A stretch of DNA of 64,000 nucleotides from positions 1 to 64,000 of the forward strand of contig CAZXIN010000014.1 in NCBI GenBank assembly GCA_964640795.1, read 5' to 3'. Below the pieces are notes generated by a model. It had not been told where the DNA came from. It worked only from the letters and a program-made list of their open reading frames with translations, and did no database searches. Positions 52,061-61,460 of the stretch are shown in pieces. Position 1 is the stretch's first letter, and every line of letters starts with the position of its first letter. The stretch is from M269 sp964640795. GTDB lineage: Bacteria; Pseudomonadota; Gammaproteobacteria; Enterobacterales; Alteromonadaceae. The position numbers were made by a program, and so were the translations under genes.

Positions 52061-53641
52061 CTAAGGCGCCTTAAACTCGTAAGTTGCAGCCTCAAGTTGT
52101 TCTAAGAAGATCTTCATTTCTGTTAGCCTTTGTTGTCCTAACTGCTTCGCAGAGTCACTCACTAGCGTAGGTGGTAATTGTTCAGTAAACCCTTTTAACG
52201 TCTCTATCGCTTTAGCCGTATTTGTAGCCCACGCGCCTTTACCGTTAAGGCTTAAGATACGAGTAACGCCGTTCACCCCCATAAAATCCAACGTATCAGC
52301 ATCATGAAAAAACTGAGCTAATGGATAGTCTTCAGTTTTTGAATAAAACATATGACCTAAAATAAGTTCTTGTACCCGCGTAATTTTGCTTCGATCAAAA
52401 CCACGATCTTCCAATAATGCAGGCACTAGCTGTGCCGCTCGTTGTGAATGATCTGTGCCATTGGCCCAAGGCTGAAATGTCGCCATGTCATGCAAAAAGG
52501 CCGCAGCAAATAGCACATCAGTATCAACCTTTACTTTTTCCATCTCAGCTAACTTTAATGTTAGTAAGTAATTACGTTCATAGTGATTCATACCCCATGC
52601 CGGGTGTTGCATAGTACTAGCAACCATTTTATATAAAGAGAGCTTCCAAGGGCTATCTAAAGGAATACCTGTTAAAGTGGTTCCGTTTGCTAACGATTCA
52701 AATGCTTGTTGGCGATAAGATAGTTGTCCTGGTTCTATCATTTCCAATGATACATTCAAGGCGCTAAGGTCAATCTCATACAAATTCCCCTTATTATTTT
52801 CAATACGTGTGAAGTAAAGCTTCTTGTTATCGGGGCTGAATATTGGTGTGAACTCATGATCGGCCGTGTTGACTTTTTCTCCCAAGTTTTCAGCTACTGT
52901 CCATTGATTATTAATAAGACGAGAGATATACAAATCACCTCTGCCATAGCTATCCGCACGATTTCTAATACTGAAGATAATCACTTTGCCATCACGAGAG
53001 ACAACGGAATCTCCTATCGCGCCGTTTTCTCCATAAACTTCAGCGGGAATCTTTTGCAATTCACCAAACCCCGTTGGTGTTAACTGCGTGTAATATAAAA
53101 ATCGGGCATTATTACGACGCGACGGGAAAAACAATCGACCATCATCTGTCAGTGAGGGGTACAAATCGTTTTCACTTGAACTGAGTTCGGGCAGGTATTC
53201 AGGTTTTCCCCAGCTATCACCCTCTCGACTCACTCGCCATAAGTTATAGTTTTCAGTTGCTTTACCACCAGCAGAAATAGGCCGTTTGGAGATATAATAA
53301 ATAGTCGAATAGTCCGGACTATATGCCGGATCGGCATCTGTATATTCGCCAGAGAATGGCAAAGCTTTAGCTGGCTGCCATGCCCCTCCTTTATAATCTG
53401 ACTGCATCAGAACACACTGTGAAAAGTCATCTGAACAACGTGAGAAAATCACAGAATCACCGGCTTCATTCAGCACAGTGTTAATCTCAAAAGCGTCGGT
53501 AGAAACAACACCTCGTGCGAACTCTGTAGCTGTCAGTGTTGGCATCTCAGTTTGGTAGGGTGCAAGTTGAGCTACTGAAATATGGCTGGCTAGCCCCAAA
53601 ACAGCACTCATAGAAAGTTTTTTCAAAAATTTCACTGACAT
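52061..53641 (-). CDS. Exported PD40 beta-propeller fused to an HD-domain hydrolase
   Basis: 526 residues with a signal peptide (ends near SHISVAQ). Residues about 50-300 contain WD40-like PD40 repeats (DADPAYSPDYSTIYYISKRP, DLYPSLTDDGRLFFPSRR, EFTPIFSPDNKKLYFTRI). Residues about 345-520 carry an HD-type metal phosphohydrolase (HYERNYLLTLKLAEMEK, AAFLHDMATF, HDADTLDFMG). HD enzymes are usually cytoplasmic, so an exported fusion with a propeller is unusual. The substrate is unknown. Confidence 0.78.
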   Translation of the reverse strand: MSVKFLKKLSMSAVLGLASHISVAQLAPYQTEMPTLTATEFARGVVSTDAFEINTVLNEAGDSVIFSRCSDDFSQCVLMQSDYKGGAWQPAKALPFSGEYTDADPAYSPDYSTIYYISKRPISAGGKATENYNLWRVSREGDSWGKPEYLPELSSSENDLYPSLTDDGRLFFPSRRNNARFLYYTQLTPTGFGELQKIPAEVYGENGAIGDSVVSRDGKVIIFSIRNRADSYGRGDLYISRLINNQWTVAENLGEKVNTADHEFTPIFSPDNKKLYFTRIENNKGNLYEIDLSALNVSLEMIEPGQLSYRQQAFESLANGTTLTGIPLDSPWKLSLYKMVASTMQHPAWGMNHYERNYLLTLKLAEMEKVKVDTDVLFAAAFLHDMATFQPWANGTDHSQRAAQLVPALLEDRGFDRSKITRVQELILGHMFYSKTEDYPLAQFFHDADTLDFMGVNGVTRILSLNGKGAWATNTAKAIETLKGFTEQLPPTLVSDSAKQLGQQRLTEMKIFLEQLEAATYEFKAP

Positions 53642-53837
53642 TCTCCGGCGAACGGTGTATTAAAACAGTTGTTTGATATTGGATTTTAGCGTTTAATTTT
53701 AACGCTAAGTAAAATGACGGCCTACAGGGAAAAGATAAACACCCCAGTAGACAAATACAAGAAACGAATAACGAGCAAGATGTTTCATTTTCCTTGTCTT
53801 TTCTATTCATCATTAAAACAACTTTAAGAGGAAACTC

Positions 53838-54449
53838 ATGCTCAAACTTGTTGGCTATTACGATTCTCCATTTGTACGCAGAACAGCCGCTGTGCTTAAC
53901 GTCCTCAATCTAGCCTTTGAGAATGTCGAGTTATCAGTGTGGCAGGAATCAGAAAAAATCAGGCCCATCAGTCCGTTGTCTCGTGTTCCTATTCTACAAT
54001 TTGATGACGGGCGTATTCTAAATGATTCCAATGTCATCATTGATCATATGGTACGTATACACGGCCAACATACGGGACTTTTACCCACAGAAATGGGCGA
54101 GTATCACCGTGTTAACAACCTTATTGGCTTCGGAATGGGATTAACTGAAAAACTAGCGCAGCTTTATACAGAAACAAAAGTGCGAGAGCCTGAGCTTGTC
54201 AGTAAAAAGCTGACTGCACGATATGAAGAACAAATTAGCGCTACCTTAGCTTTTCTTGATAAAGAGTTAAAACCTGCAGACACACATGCTCAACACCCCT
54301 CTGTGTTAAACATTACCTTAAGTGTGGCACTCCAATTTATGCTGAATGTATTTGGTGAGCAATGGCATTTATCAGATTACCCTAAGCTCAAAGTTGTCAC
54401 CGAGAAGATGGAAAAACATCCTGCATTGGTCAACACATACCCTTGGTAA
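53838..54449 (+). CDS. Glutathione S-transferase family protein
   Basis: 203 residues. Thioredoxin-like N-terminal domain (KLVGYYDSPFVRRTAAVLNVLNL) with SRVPILQFDDGRILNDSNVIIDHM glutathione-binding motif, then a helical C-terminal domain. AAGAGGAAA precedes ATG. It faces the yghU region divergently with the PD40-HD gene; substrate unknown. Confidence 0.85.
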   Translation: MLKLVGYYDSPFVRRTAAVLNVLNLAFENVELSVWQESEKIRPISPLSRVPILQFDDGRILNDSNVIIDHMVRIHGQHTGLLPTEMGEYHRVNNLIGFGMGLTEKLAQLYTETKVREPELVSKKLTARYEEQISATLAFLDKELKPADTHAQHPSVLNITLSVALQFMLNVFGEQWHLSDYPKLKVVTEKMEKHPALVNTYPW

Positions 54450-54516
54450 TCATTTGATTTAAAAACAATTAATTAAGGAATAATAATTCTTTATTGACAC
54501 TAGCAGGGAGATTAAA

Positions 54517-54954
54517 TTGGTGAACGGATATTATACCAGCACACTTAATGCAGATATGAATGTCGCGGCAATACATGCATTCATCAGCGAAACATACTGG
54601 GCTAAAGGAGTGCCATTAAGTACCTTAAAAGTAGGGATTGAAAACTCTGTCTGTTGTGGTGTTTTCACTGACGACAACACACAAGCCGGCTTTGCTCGAA
54701 TGGTCACAGACCGAGCCACTTTTGGTTACCTAGCCGATGTATATGTTCTTGAAGAATATAGAGGCATAGGACTAAGCCGTTTACTACTTCAAAAATTGCT
54801 AGCACACCCAGAGTTACAAGGTCTAAGGCGGATTATGCTGGCCACAAGTGACGCCTCTGGCCTTTATCAAAAGTTTGGGTTTGAGAAACTCGTCAAACCT
54901 GAGATTTTTATGGAACTATGGGATCGTTATGTGTACGACGACAACAAGCCCTAG
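54517..54954 (+). CDS. GNAT-family acetyltransferase
   Basis: 145 residues. The acetyl-CoA motif reads DVYVLEEYRGIGLSRLLLQKLLAH, followed by LATSDASGLYQKFGFEKL. The start is a TTG at 54517 (GGGAG six bases before it); GTG at 54520 is equally possible. Substrate not predictable; the length fits YjgM/ElaA-like small acetyltransferases. Confidence 0.82.
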   Translation: MVNGYYTSTLNADMNVAAIHAFISETYWAKGVPLSTLKVGIENSVCCGVFTDDNTQAGFARMVTDRATFGYLADVYVLEEYRGIGLSRLLLQKLLAHPELQGLRRIMLATSDASGLYQKFGFEKLVKPEIFMELWDRYVYDDNKP

Positions 54955-54966
54955 AGCATGTTGTCA

Positions 54967-55060
54967 GGACATAATAATACCTTTAAGTGAGCCGAATTTC
55001 TTCAATACTTTGATTTAAAGAGATTTTATCGATTCTCTTATACAAACCTGAAGCTAATTA
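54967..55060. repeat. ~94-base direct repeat, copy 1
   Basis: Begins GACATAATAATACC and shares with 55202-55295 a common core, including TTTGATTTAAAGAGA and ATCGATTCTCTTATACAAACC. In this copy the end (CTTATACAAACCTGAA, 55037-55052) is followed by its near-perfect reverse complement at 55063-55078, forming a 16-base inverted repeat. It begins 13 bases after the GNAT stop. Confidence 0.85.
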
Positions 55061-55087
55061 ACCTCAGGTTTGTATAAGCCGAACCAT

Positions 55088-55190
55088 CCAATGCACCTAT
55101 TTTAAGGCTTCTCTGCGTTAAGCTTGCTGGCTAGAGAATGACTCTAGTGGCGCAACCTTGCCTTGATAACCCTTAAAATAGTCACATTGG
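55088..55190. repeat. 103-base MITE-like element
   Basis: Imperfect terminal inverted repeats (55088-55107 and 55171-55190, 17 of 20 matching) surround a 63-base core with no coding content. It sits between the two copies of the direct repeat. The size and lack of gene fit a small non-autonomous element. No target duplication is clear. Confidence 0.55.
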
Positions 55191-55201
55191 CTTAAATGAT
55201 A

Positions 55202-55295
55202 GAACATAATAATGTCTTTAAGTGGATGAATTTTCTTCAATACTTTGATTTAAAGAGATTTTATCGATTCTCTTATACAAACCTGAGGTTAATTA
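55202..55295. repeat. ~94-base direct repeat, copy 2
   Basis: Second copy of 54967-55060, about 90% alike by eye. It ends 80 bases before the fdsG start, so it forms part of the upstream region of the formate dehydrogenase operon and may carry its promoter. Confidence 0.85.
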
Positions 55296-55375
55296 TATTT
55301 ATCCAGTAAATTTGGTGATATTTTAAGGTCAACTGAATGAAAACATATATGACCGATTCTTAGAGGTTCACGATC

Positions 55376-55867
55376 ATGAATAACGCTCTACAGTGGGATC
55401 AGCAAGCGGTTATCGATATCGTCCACAGCCTTCATCTTAAAGAGGGAGCGTTGTTACCCATATTACACGCCATTCAAGATTCACAAGGCTATATTCCCAA
55501 AGCATCAATCCCAATTATTGCCAAAGCTTTAAACCAAGCTGTTGCTGAAATTCACGGAGTCATCAGTTTTTATGAAGACTTCAGAACGGCGCCTGTCGGC
55601 CAGCATGTTATTCAACTCTGCCGAGCAGAGGCTTGCCAAGCACGAGGGGCTAGGCAACTAGAAGCCCATGCGAAAGCGTCGCTTAAAATTGACTACCACA
55701 ATACAACGGCAGATAAAGAATTCACTCTCTTGCCAGTTTATTGCTTAGGCAATTGTGCTTGTGGCCCATCTATCAAGGTTAACAATGATGTTGTTGCAGC
55801 AGTTTCACCTGAAAAATTCGATGCTATCACCAGTAAACTAACCACTTATGTTGTTGAGTTGAATTAA
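55376..55867 (+). CDS. fdsG: NAD-dependent formate dehydrogenase gamma subunit
   Basis: 163 residues, NuoE-like [2Fe-2S] subunit. Cluster ligands are LCRAEACQ (C-x4-C) and YCLGNCACGPS (C-x3-C). AGAGG precedes ATG. It passes electrons between FdsB and the complex. First gene of fdsGBA-fdhD-fdsD; the order matches that of Cupriavidus necator. Its stop overlaps the fdsB start by 1 base (AATG). Confidence 0.93.
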   Translation: MNNALQWDQQAVIDIVHSLHLKEGALLPILHAIQDSQGYIPKASIPIIAKALNQAVAEIHGVISFYEDFRTAPVGQHVIQLCRAEACQARGARQLEAHAKASLKIDYHNTTADKEFTLLPVYCLGNCACGPSIKVNNDVVAAVSPEKFDAITSKLTTYVVELN

Positions 55868-57405
55868 TGTCAGTCACTATTTATATCCCTCAAGACACAA
55901 CGGCATTATCTCAAGGCGCTGATAGAATTGCGCAACTTATGCAAGCGGAAGCTAAACAAAGACAGATTGATATTAGTATCGTCAGAAATGGCTCCCGCGG
56001 ATTATCTTGGCTTGAGCCTCTCGTTGAAGTCGTCACCAAAGACGGACGTATTGCCTATGGCAATGTGGCAGAAGAATCGGTTAGTGAGTTATTCGACGCC
56101 AATTTTCTACAAGGTGAACCCACCCATAAAACCTATTTAGGCCTTACTGAAGAAATACCTTATTTAAAACAGCAGCAGCGCCTTACTTTTGCTAGAGCCG
56201 GAGTCATCGATCCCGTTAATATTGAAGATTACAAACAGCATCATGGTTTTTCAGGGTTGAAAAGTGCGTTGTCAAAAGCAAGCCAAACAATTATTGATGA
56301 AGTCAGCTCATCTGGCTTGCGAGGCAGAGGCGGTGCAGCTTTCCCGACAGCTATCAAATGGCAAACCGTACATGATTGCAGTGAAGCAACTAAATACATT
56401 GTATGCAACGCAGATGAAGGTGACTCAGGCACATTTGCTGATCGCTTAGTGATGGAATCAGACCCTTTTATGCTGATAGAAGGCATGATCATTGCCGGTA
56501 TAGCGACTCATGCTGAACAGGGTTATATTTATCTTCGTAGCGAGTACCCTGTTGCTCACAAAATATTGAACCAAGCAATTCAAAATGCATACCGACACAA
56601 CTACCTTGGCGACAATATTCAACAGAGCGGCAAACGCTTCCACTTGGAAGTCAGGCTTGGTGCTGGCGCTTATATTTGTGGTGAAGAAACATCACTACTT
56701 GAGAGCCTTGAAGGAAAACGAGGTTTAGTCAGAGCTAAGCCACCACTGCCAGCTATCGAAGGGCTATTTGGGAAGCCGACGTTGGTAAATAACGTGCTGT
56801 CATTGGCAGCAATTCCCTATATTTTGGAACACGGCGGTCAAGCTTATGCCGATTATGGGCAAGGCCGCTCTCTTGGTACCATGCCTTTTCAGCTTGCGGG
56901 GAATGTTAAACAAGGCGGACTCATTGAGCTGGCATTTGGCTTAACCTTACGCGAATTGCTGGACCAATTCTCTGGCGGCACTTTCACTGGACGCCCAATG
57001 AAAGCAATCCAAGTAGGCGGACCATTAGGCGCTTACCTACCTGAAGAGCAATGGAATACGCCACTTGATTACGAAGCATTCTCCAAAATAAATGCCGTAC
57101 TAGGGCATGGCGGCATCGTGGTCTTTGATGACACGGTAGACATGCTTGAACAAGCTGCTTTTTCAATGGCGTTTTGTGCTATTGAATCATGTGGCAAATG
57201 CACACCGTGCCGTATCGGCTCTGTACGCGGTAAAGAAGTCATTGATAAGATCCAAGCCGGTATTGATGTCGAAGAGAATACGATTTTACTGGATGACTTA
57301 TGTGAAACCATGACGCACGCGTCACTATGCGCTATGGGAGGTATGACACCTTTTCCGGTACAAAGTGCCTTAAAGCAATTCACTAAGGACAATCACCATG
57401 GTTGA
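55867..57405 (+). CDS. fdsB: NAD-dependent formate dehydrogenase beta subunit
   Basis: 512 residues. It binds FMN, NAD and a [4Fe-4S] cluster, and passes electrons to NAD. The NuoF-like part contains GLRGRGGAAFPTAIKW, GAGAYICGEETSLLESLEG and ESCGKCTPCRIGSVRG (cluster). The first ~120 residues are an additional thioredoxin-like domain typical of FdsB. The stop lies 8 bases into fdsA. Confidence 0.95.
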   Translation: MSVTIYIPQDTTALSQGADRIAQLMQAEAKQRQIDISIVRNGSRGLSWLEPLVEVVTKDGRIAYGNVAEESVSELFDANFLQGEPTHKTYLGLTEEIPYLKQQQRLTFARAGVIDPVNIEDYKQHHGFSGLKSALSKASQTIIDEVSSSGLRGRGGAAFPTAIKWQTVHDCSEATKYIVCNADEGDSGTFADRLVMESDPFMLIEGMIIAGIATHAEQGYIYLRSEYPVAHKILNQAIQNAYRHNYLGDNIQQSGKRFHLEVRLGAGAYICGEETSLLESLEGKRGLVRAKPPLPAIEGLFGKPTLVNNVLSLAAIPYILEHGGQAYADYGQGRSLGTMPFQLAGNVKQGGLIELAFGLTLRELLDQFSGGTFTGRPMKAIQVGGPLGAYLPEEQWNTPLDYEAFSKINAVLGHGGIVVFDDTVDMLEQAAFSMAFCAIESCGKCTPCRIGSVRGKEVIDKIQAGIDVEENTILLDDLCETMTHASLCAMGGMTPFPVQSALKQFTKDNHHG

Positions 57406-60301
57406 AATATTTGATCCCAGCACTGTTGATCCTAAGGTTATTGACCCGAATAAAGACTATGGTACGCCAGCCAGCAATAGCGACACACAGGTCACCCTGA
57501 CGATAGACGGTTACGAAGTCAGCGTCCCTGCAGGCACATCAGTCATGCGAGCCTCAGCAATGGCCGGTATTAGCATTCCAAAGCTCTGCGCTTCAGACAA
57601 CCTAGAGGCATTCGGTTCTTGTCGATTATGTACAGTCCAAATACAAGGACGACATGGCTTTCCGGCTTCTTGCACAACGCCCGTTGAAGAAGGTATGCAA
57701 GTTGTCACCCAGAACGAGCCGTTAGCTAAATTACGCCGCAACGTTATGGAGCTATACATTTCAGATCATCCATTAGATTGCCTAACATGCCCTGCAAATG
57801 GCGACTGCGAACTACAAGATATGGCTGGTGATGTCGGTTTAAGAGAAGTGCGCTACGGGTTCGAAGGAGAGAATCATTTAAACGCAGAAAAAGACACTAG
57901 CAACCCTTATTTTACCTTTGAACCGAGCAAATGCATTGTTTGTTCTCGCTGCGTTCGCGCTTGTGACGAGGTCCAAGGGACATTCGCATTAACTATTGAG
58001 GGGCGAGGTTTTCATTCAAAAGTTGTCGCTGGTCAGAACGATGACTTTCTAAGTTCGGATTGTGTGTCTTGCGGTGCCTGCGTTCAAGCTTGCCCTACGT
58101 CGACACTTACAGAGAACGCTATTATCGAACAGGGGCAGCCTGAGCATAGTGTCGTTACCACCTGTGCATACTGCGGGGTCGGTTGTTCATTTAAAGCAGA
58201 AATGAAAGGTGACCAATTGGTGCGTATGGTTCCTTATAAAGGCGGCCACGCAAACCAAGGACATTCATGTGTCAAAGGACGTTTCGCTTTTGGTTATGCC
58301 ACACACAAAGATCGCATTACAGAACCCATGATTCGCGAATCTATTGATCAACCTTGGCAAACAGTCACGTGGGAAGAGGCACTGGCATTTTCTGCTGAGC
58401 GTTTACGTAAAACACAGGCCGCTTATGGTCGAGACAGTATTGGTGGTATTACGTCATCTCGCTGTACTAACGAAGAGACTTATTTAGTACAGAAGATGGT
58501 AAGAGCAGCGTTTGGTAACAATAATACAGACACATGCGCCCGAGTTTGCCATAGCCCAACGGGTTATGGCCTAAAAACAACGATCGGAGAATCGGCAGGC
58601 ACCCAAACATTTGAGTCAATAAAATCGACCGACTGCATCTTGTTAATTGGGGCGAATCCAACTGATGCCCACCCAGTTTTTGGCTCTATGATGCGCCGCC
58701 GTATGAGAGAAGGTGCGACACTGATTGTTGCTGATCCACGTAAGATCGATTTACTCAATACGACACATAAAAGCAAAACACTGCACCTGCCGTTATTGCC
58801 TGGCACAAACGTCGCCTTAATAAACGCTATTGCACACACGATTGTACAAGAAGGGTTGCAGGATAGAGCCTTCATTAATGAACGCTGTGAGCCCTCAGCT
58901 TTTCAAAGATGGCAGTCTTTTATACGGCAAGAAGATAACTCCCCAGAAAACATGGAAAGTATCACCGGTGTACCTGCAAATGACATTAGGCAAGCGGCTC
59001 GATTATTTGCTGAGGCAAATAACTCTGCCATTTATTATGGGCTCGGCGTGACGGAGCATAGCCAAGGTTCAACCATGGTGATGGGGATCGCCAACCTCGC
59101 TATGGCTACCGGCAACATCGGCCGCGAAGGTGTCGGTATTAACCCGCTGAGAGGTCAGAACAATGTGCAAGGCTCCTGCGATATGGGGTCGTTCCCGCAT
59201 GAGCTTCCCGGTTATCAACATATCTCGGACGATCGAGTTCGCGCCTCTTTCGAAAACGAGTGGCAGGTGACACTCGACAATGAACCTGGCCTACGAATTC
59301 CTAATATGTTCGATGCCGCCATAGCAGGCACTTTTAAAGCCTTGTATGTGCAAGGTGAAGACATTGCACAATCTGACCCTAATACCTTGCATGTCGAGAA
59401 AGCCCTGCAATCACTCGACTGTTTAATTGTGCAAGATATCTTCTTAAATGAAACCGCCAAATTTGCTCATGTACTTTTACCTGGCTCAACATTTTTGGAA
59501 AAAAATGGCACTTTCACCAACGCAGAAAGGCGCATTAATCGTGTGCGGAAAGTCATGCCTGCGCTTGGTGGCAAAGAAGACTGGGAAGTCACCATGGCAT
59601 TATCTAATGCCTTAGGTTACCCAATGGATTATAGCCACCCATCAGAAATTATGGATGAGATAGCTAGACTTACGCCAACTTTTGCAGGCGTCAGCTACGC
59701 TAAACTAGAAGAGCTCGGTAGCATTCAGTGGCCTTGCAATGATGCTCATCCTAGCGGCACCCCTATTATGCATGAAGTCGATTTTCCAATTGGTAAAGGC
59801 CATTTTGCCATTACCAGCTATTTGGCTTCAGAAGAGCGCGCTAACCGACGTTTTCCCTTGCTGCTGACAACAGGCCGTATCTTGTCTCAGTATAATGTTG
59901 GCGCACAAACTCGACGTACACCCAATCAAGCTTGGCATGATGAGGATGTGATTGAAATACACCCGAGTGATGCAGAATCAAGGGGGATTCACTCAGGTGA
60001 TTGGATTGGCATTAGCAGCCGCGCAGGCCAAACTGTATTGCGTGCAACGGTGACAGAGCGTATGCAGCCAGGCGTGGTTTATACGACTTTTCATCACCCG
60101 TTTAGTGGCGCGAATGTCATTACTACAGACAATTCTGATTGGGCGACCAATTGCCCAGAGTATAAAGTTACCGCTGTGCAGGTAGAAAAGGTGTCTCAAC
60201 CGTCAGTTTGGCAACAAAACTTCCGAACATTTAACGAACAACAAATAGGCTTGCTAAAGCAAGGGCATAAGCAACGCCCTAAAAAAGTCGGAGCTGATTG
60301 A
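57398..60301 (+). CDS. fdsA: NAD-dependent formate dehydrogenase alpha subunit
   Basis: 967 residues, the molybdenum or tungsten bis-MGD subunit that oxidises formate to CO2. In order: an N-terminal [2Fe-2S] domain (CASDNLEAFGSCRLCTVQ), a His/Cys cluster (DHPLDCLTCPANGDC), two ferredoxin [4Fe-4S] clusters (CIVCSRCVRACDE, CVSCGACVQACPT), the active-site [4Fe-4S] (TTCAYCGVGCSFKAEM), then the catalytic domain with CARVCHSPTG. The metal ligand is Cys in CHSPT, not selenocysteine. Soluble and cytoplasmic. Confidence 0.96.
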   Translation: MVEIFDPSTVDPKVIDPNKDYGTPASNSDTQVTLTIDGYEVSVPAGTSVMRASAMAGISIPKLCASDNLEAFGSCRLCTVQIQGRHGFPASCTTPVEEGMQVVTQNEPLAKLRRNVMELYISDHPLDCLTCPANGDCELQDMAGDVGLREVRYGFEGENHLNAEKDTSNPYFTFEPSKCIVCSRCVRACDEVQGTFALTIEGRGFHSKVVAGQNDDFLSSDCVSCGACVQACPTSTLTENAIIEQGQPEHSVVTTCAYCGVGCSFKAEMKGDQLVRMVPYKGGHANQGHSCVKGRFAFGYATHKDRITEPMIRESIDQPWQTVTWEEALAFSAERLRKTQAAYGRDSIGGITSSRCTNEETYLVQKMVRAAFGNNNTDTCARVCHSPTGYGLKTTIGESAGTQTFESIKSTDCILLIGANPTDAHPVFGSMMRRRMREGATLIVADPRKIDLLNTTHKSKTLHLPLLPGTNVALINAIAHTIVQEGLQDRAFINERCEPSAFQRWQSFIRQEDNSPENMESITGVPANDIRQAARLFAEANNSAIYYGLGVTEHSQGSTMVMGIANLAMATGNIGREGVGINPLRGQNNVQGSCDMGSFPHELPGYQHISDDRVRASFENEWQVTLDNEPGLRIPNMFDAAIAGTFKALYVQGEDIAQSDPNTLHVEKALQSLDCLIVQDIFLNETAKFAHVLLPGSTFLEKNGTFTNAERRINRVRKVMPALGGKEDWEVTMALSNALGYPMDYSHPSEIMDEIARLTPTFAGVSYAKLEELGSIQWPCNDAHPSGTPIMHEVDFPIGKGHFAITSYLASEERANRRFPLLLTTGRILSQYNVGAQTRRTPNQAWHDEDVIEIHPSDAESRGIHSGDWIGISSRAGQTVLRATVTERMQPGVVYTTFHHPFSGANVITTDNSDWATNCPEYKVTAVQVEKVSQPSVWQQNFRTFNEQQIGLLKQGHKQRPKKVGAD

Positions 60302-60307
60302 CGATCC

Positions 60308-61108
60308 GTGACGACTAAAGTAGACAATAAAAAAGCCACCGTAGAAGCTCATGTCAAGCAATGGACGAATAAGGCCCTCACCCAAGCATCCGATGTGCTA
60401 ATTGAGGAAACGCCTATTGCGCTTGTTTACAATGGCATATCGCATGTCGTGATGATGGCAAGCCCAATGGATTTGGAAGACTTTGCTCTTGGATTCAGTT
60501 TAACCGAGGGTATTATCCAATACGCCAATGAGCTGCGCGATATTAACATCACAGAGACAACAGGCGGCATTGAGCTGCAACTAACGATCAGTTCAAGGCG
60601 GCAGTCCGAGCTAAAGAGATTGCGGCGTAACTTGACAGGCAGAACCGGCTGCGGCTTGTGTGGTGCGGAATCATTAACTCAAGCAATAAAGCCTATCACC
60701 CCATTATCAGAAGCAAACCATATAACTGACGATGCCATTCAGCATGCCGTTCATCAACTTCAAAGCCACCAGCCGCTGCAAAAAGAAACGGGGGCATGTC
60801 ATGGCGCTGCTTGGTGTAACGTTAACGGCGAGATCGCTTTCGCCAGAGAAGATATTGGCCGTCACAATGCACTAGATAAGTTAATTGGTGTTATGAATAA
60901 AACGTCGACAAACACGGCGAATGGTTTTGCTTTGGTTTCAAGTCGAGCTAGCTACGAGATGGTGCACAAAGCTGCCTGTGCCGGGATCAACAACTTAGTG
61001 GCGGTATCGGCACCGACCTCTCTGGCGGTAAAGCTAGCTAAACAAGCTAACCTAAACCTTGTCGGCTTCGCCCGTTCAGGCCGTCATGTTTGTTATACCA
61101 ATCTATAG
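60308..61108 (+). CDS. fdhD: Formate dehydrogenase accessory sulfurtransferase
   Basis: 266 residues. FdhD (here the FdsC-position gene) hands sulfur from IscS to the molybdenum cofactor of formate dehydrogenase. The CxxC motif is in GRTGCGLCGAESL (near 113), with EDIGRHNALDKLIG further on. The start is GTG, 6 bases after fdsA. Needed for an active FdsA. Confidence 0.94.
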   Translation: MTTKVDNKKATVEAHVKQWTNKALTQASDVLIEETPIALVYNGISHVVMMASPMDLEDFALGFSLTEGIIQYANELRDINITETTGGIELQLTISSRRQSELKRLRRNLTGRTGCGLCGAESLTQAIKPITPLSEANHITDDAIQHAVHQLQSHQPLQKETGACHGAAWCNVNGEIAFAREDIGRHNALDKLIGVMNKTSTNTANGFALVSSRASYEMVHKAACAGINNLVAVSAPTSLAVKLAKQANLNLVGFARSGRHVCYTNL

Positions 61109-61143
61109 CTTAATCAGTATATCTTAACAAGGAGAACAATAAG

Positions 61144-61362
61144 GTGACCGACGAGCAAATCACAAATCTCATCAAAATGCTTAACCAAATCGTGAATAAC
61201 AACTTACATCACGATAACGTCGCAGAGATTACCGCTAACCATATGAAGCGCTTTTGGGCACTGTCGATGAAAAAAAATATCATCCAGTATGTCAACGAAA
61301 AAGGTCACGATCTCGAACCAAAAGCCAAACAAGCAGTCAAACTATTGGCAAGGGATTATTAA
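61144..61362 (+). CDS. fdsD: Formate dehydrogenase delta subunit
   Basis: 72 residues; GTG start with AAGGAG upstream. The family pattern is visible as IKMLNQIVNNN and HMKRFWALSMKKNII. FdsD is a small protein of the soluble FDH operon needed for assembly. It closes the operon. Confidence 0.9.
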   Translation: MTDEQITNLIKMLNQIVNNNLHHDNVAEITANHMKRFWALSMKKNIIQYVNEKGHDLEPKAKQAVKLLARDY

Positions 61363-61460
61363 TATTCTGGCAACACGTATGTGAAGGTGATAAATTCGCC
61401 GCCCGATCAAAAAGCGAAGCTTCTACTGATAGTCATATTATTAGGTAAGAGAGGATTAAA

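Noticed and set aside
57398..60301. Selenocysteine in the formate dehydrogenase alpha subunit
   Set aside because: The frame has Cys at the expected metal-ligand position (CHSPTG) with no in-frame TGA.
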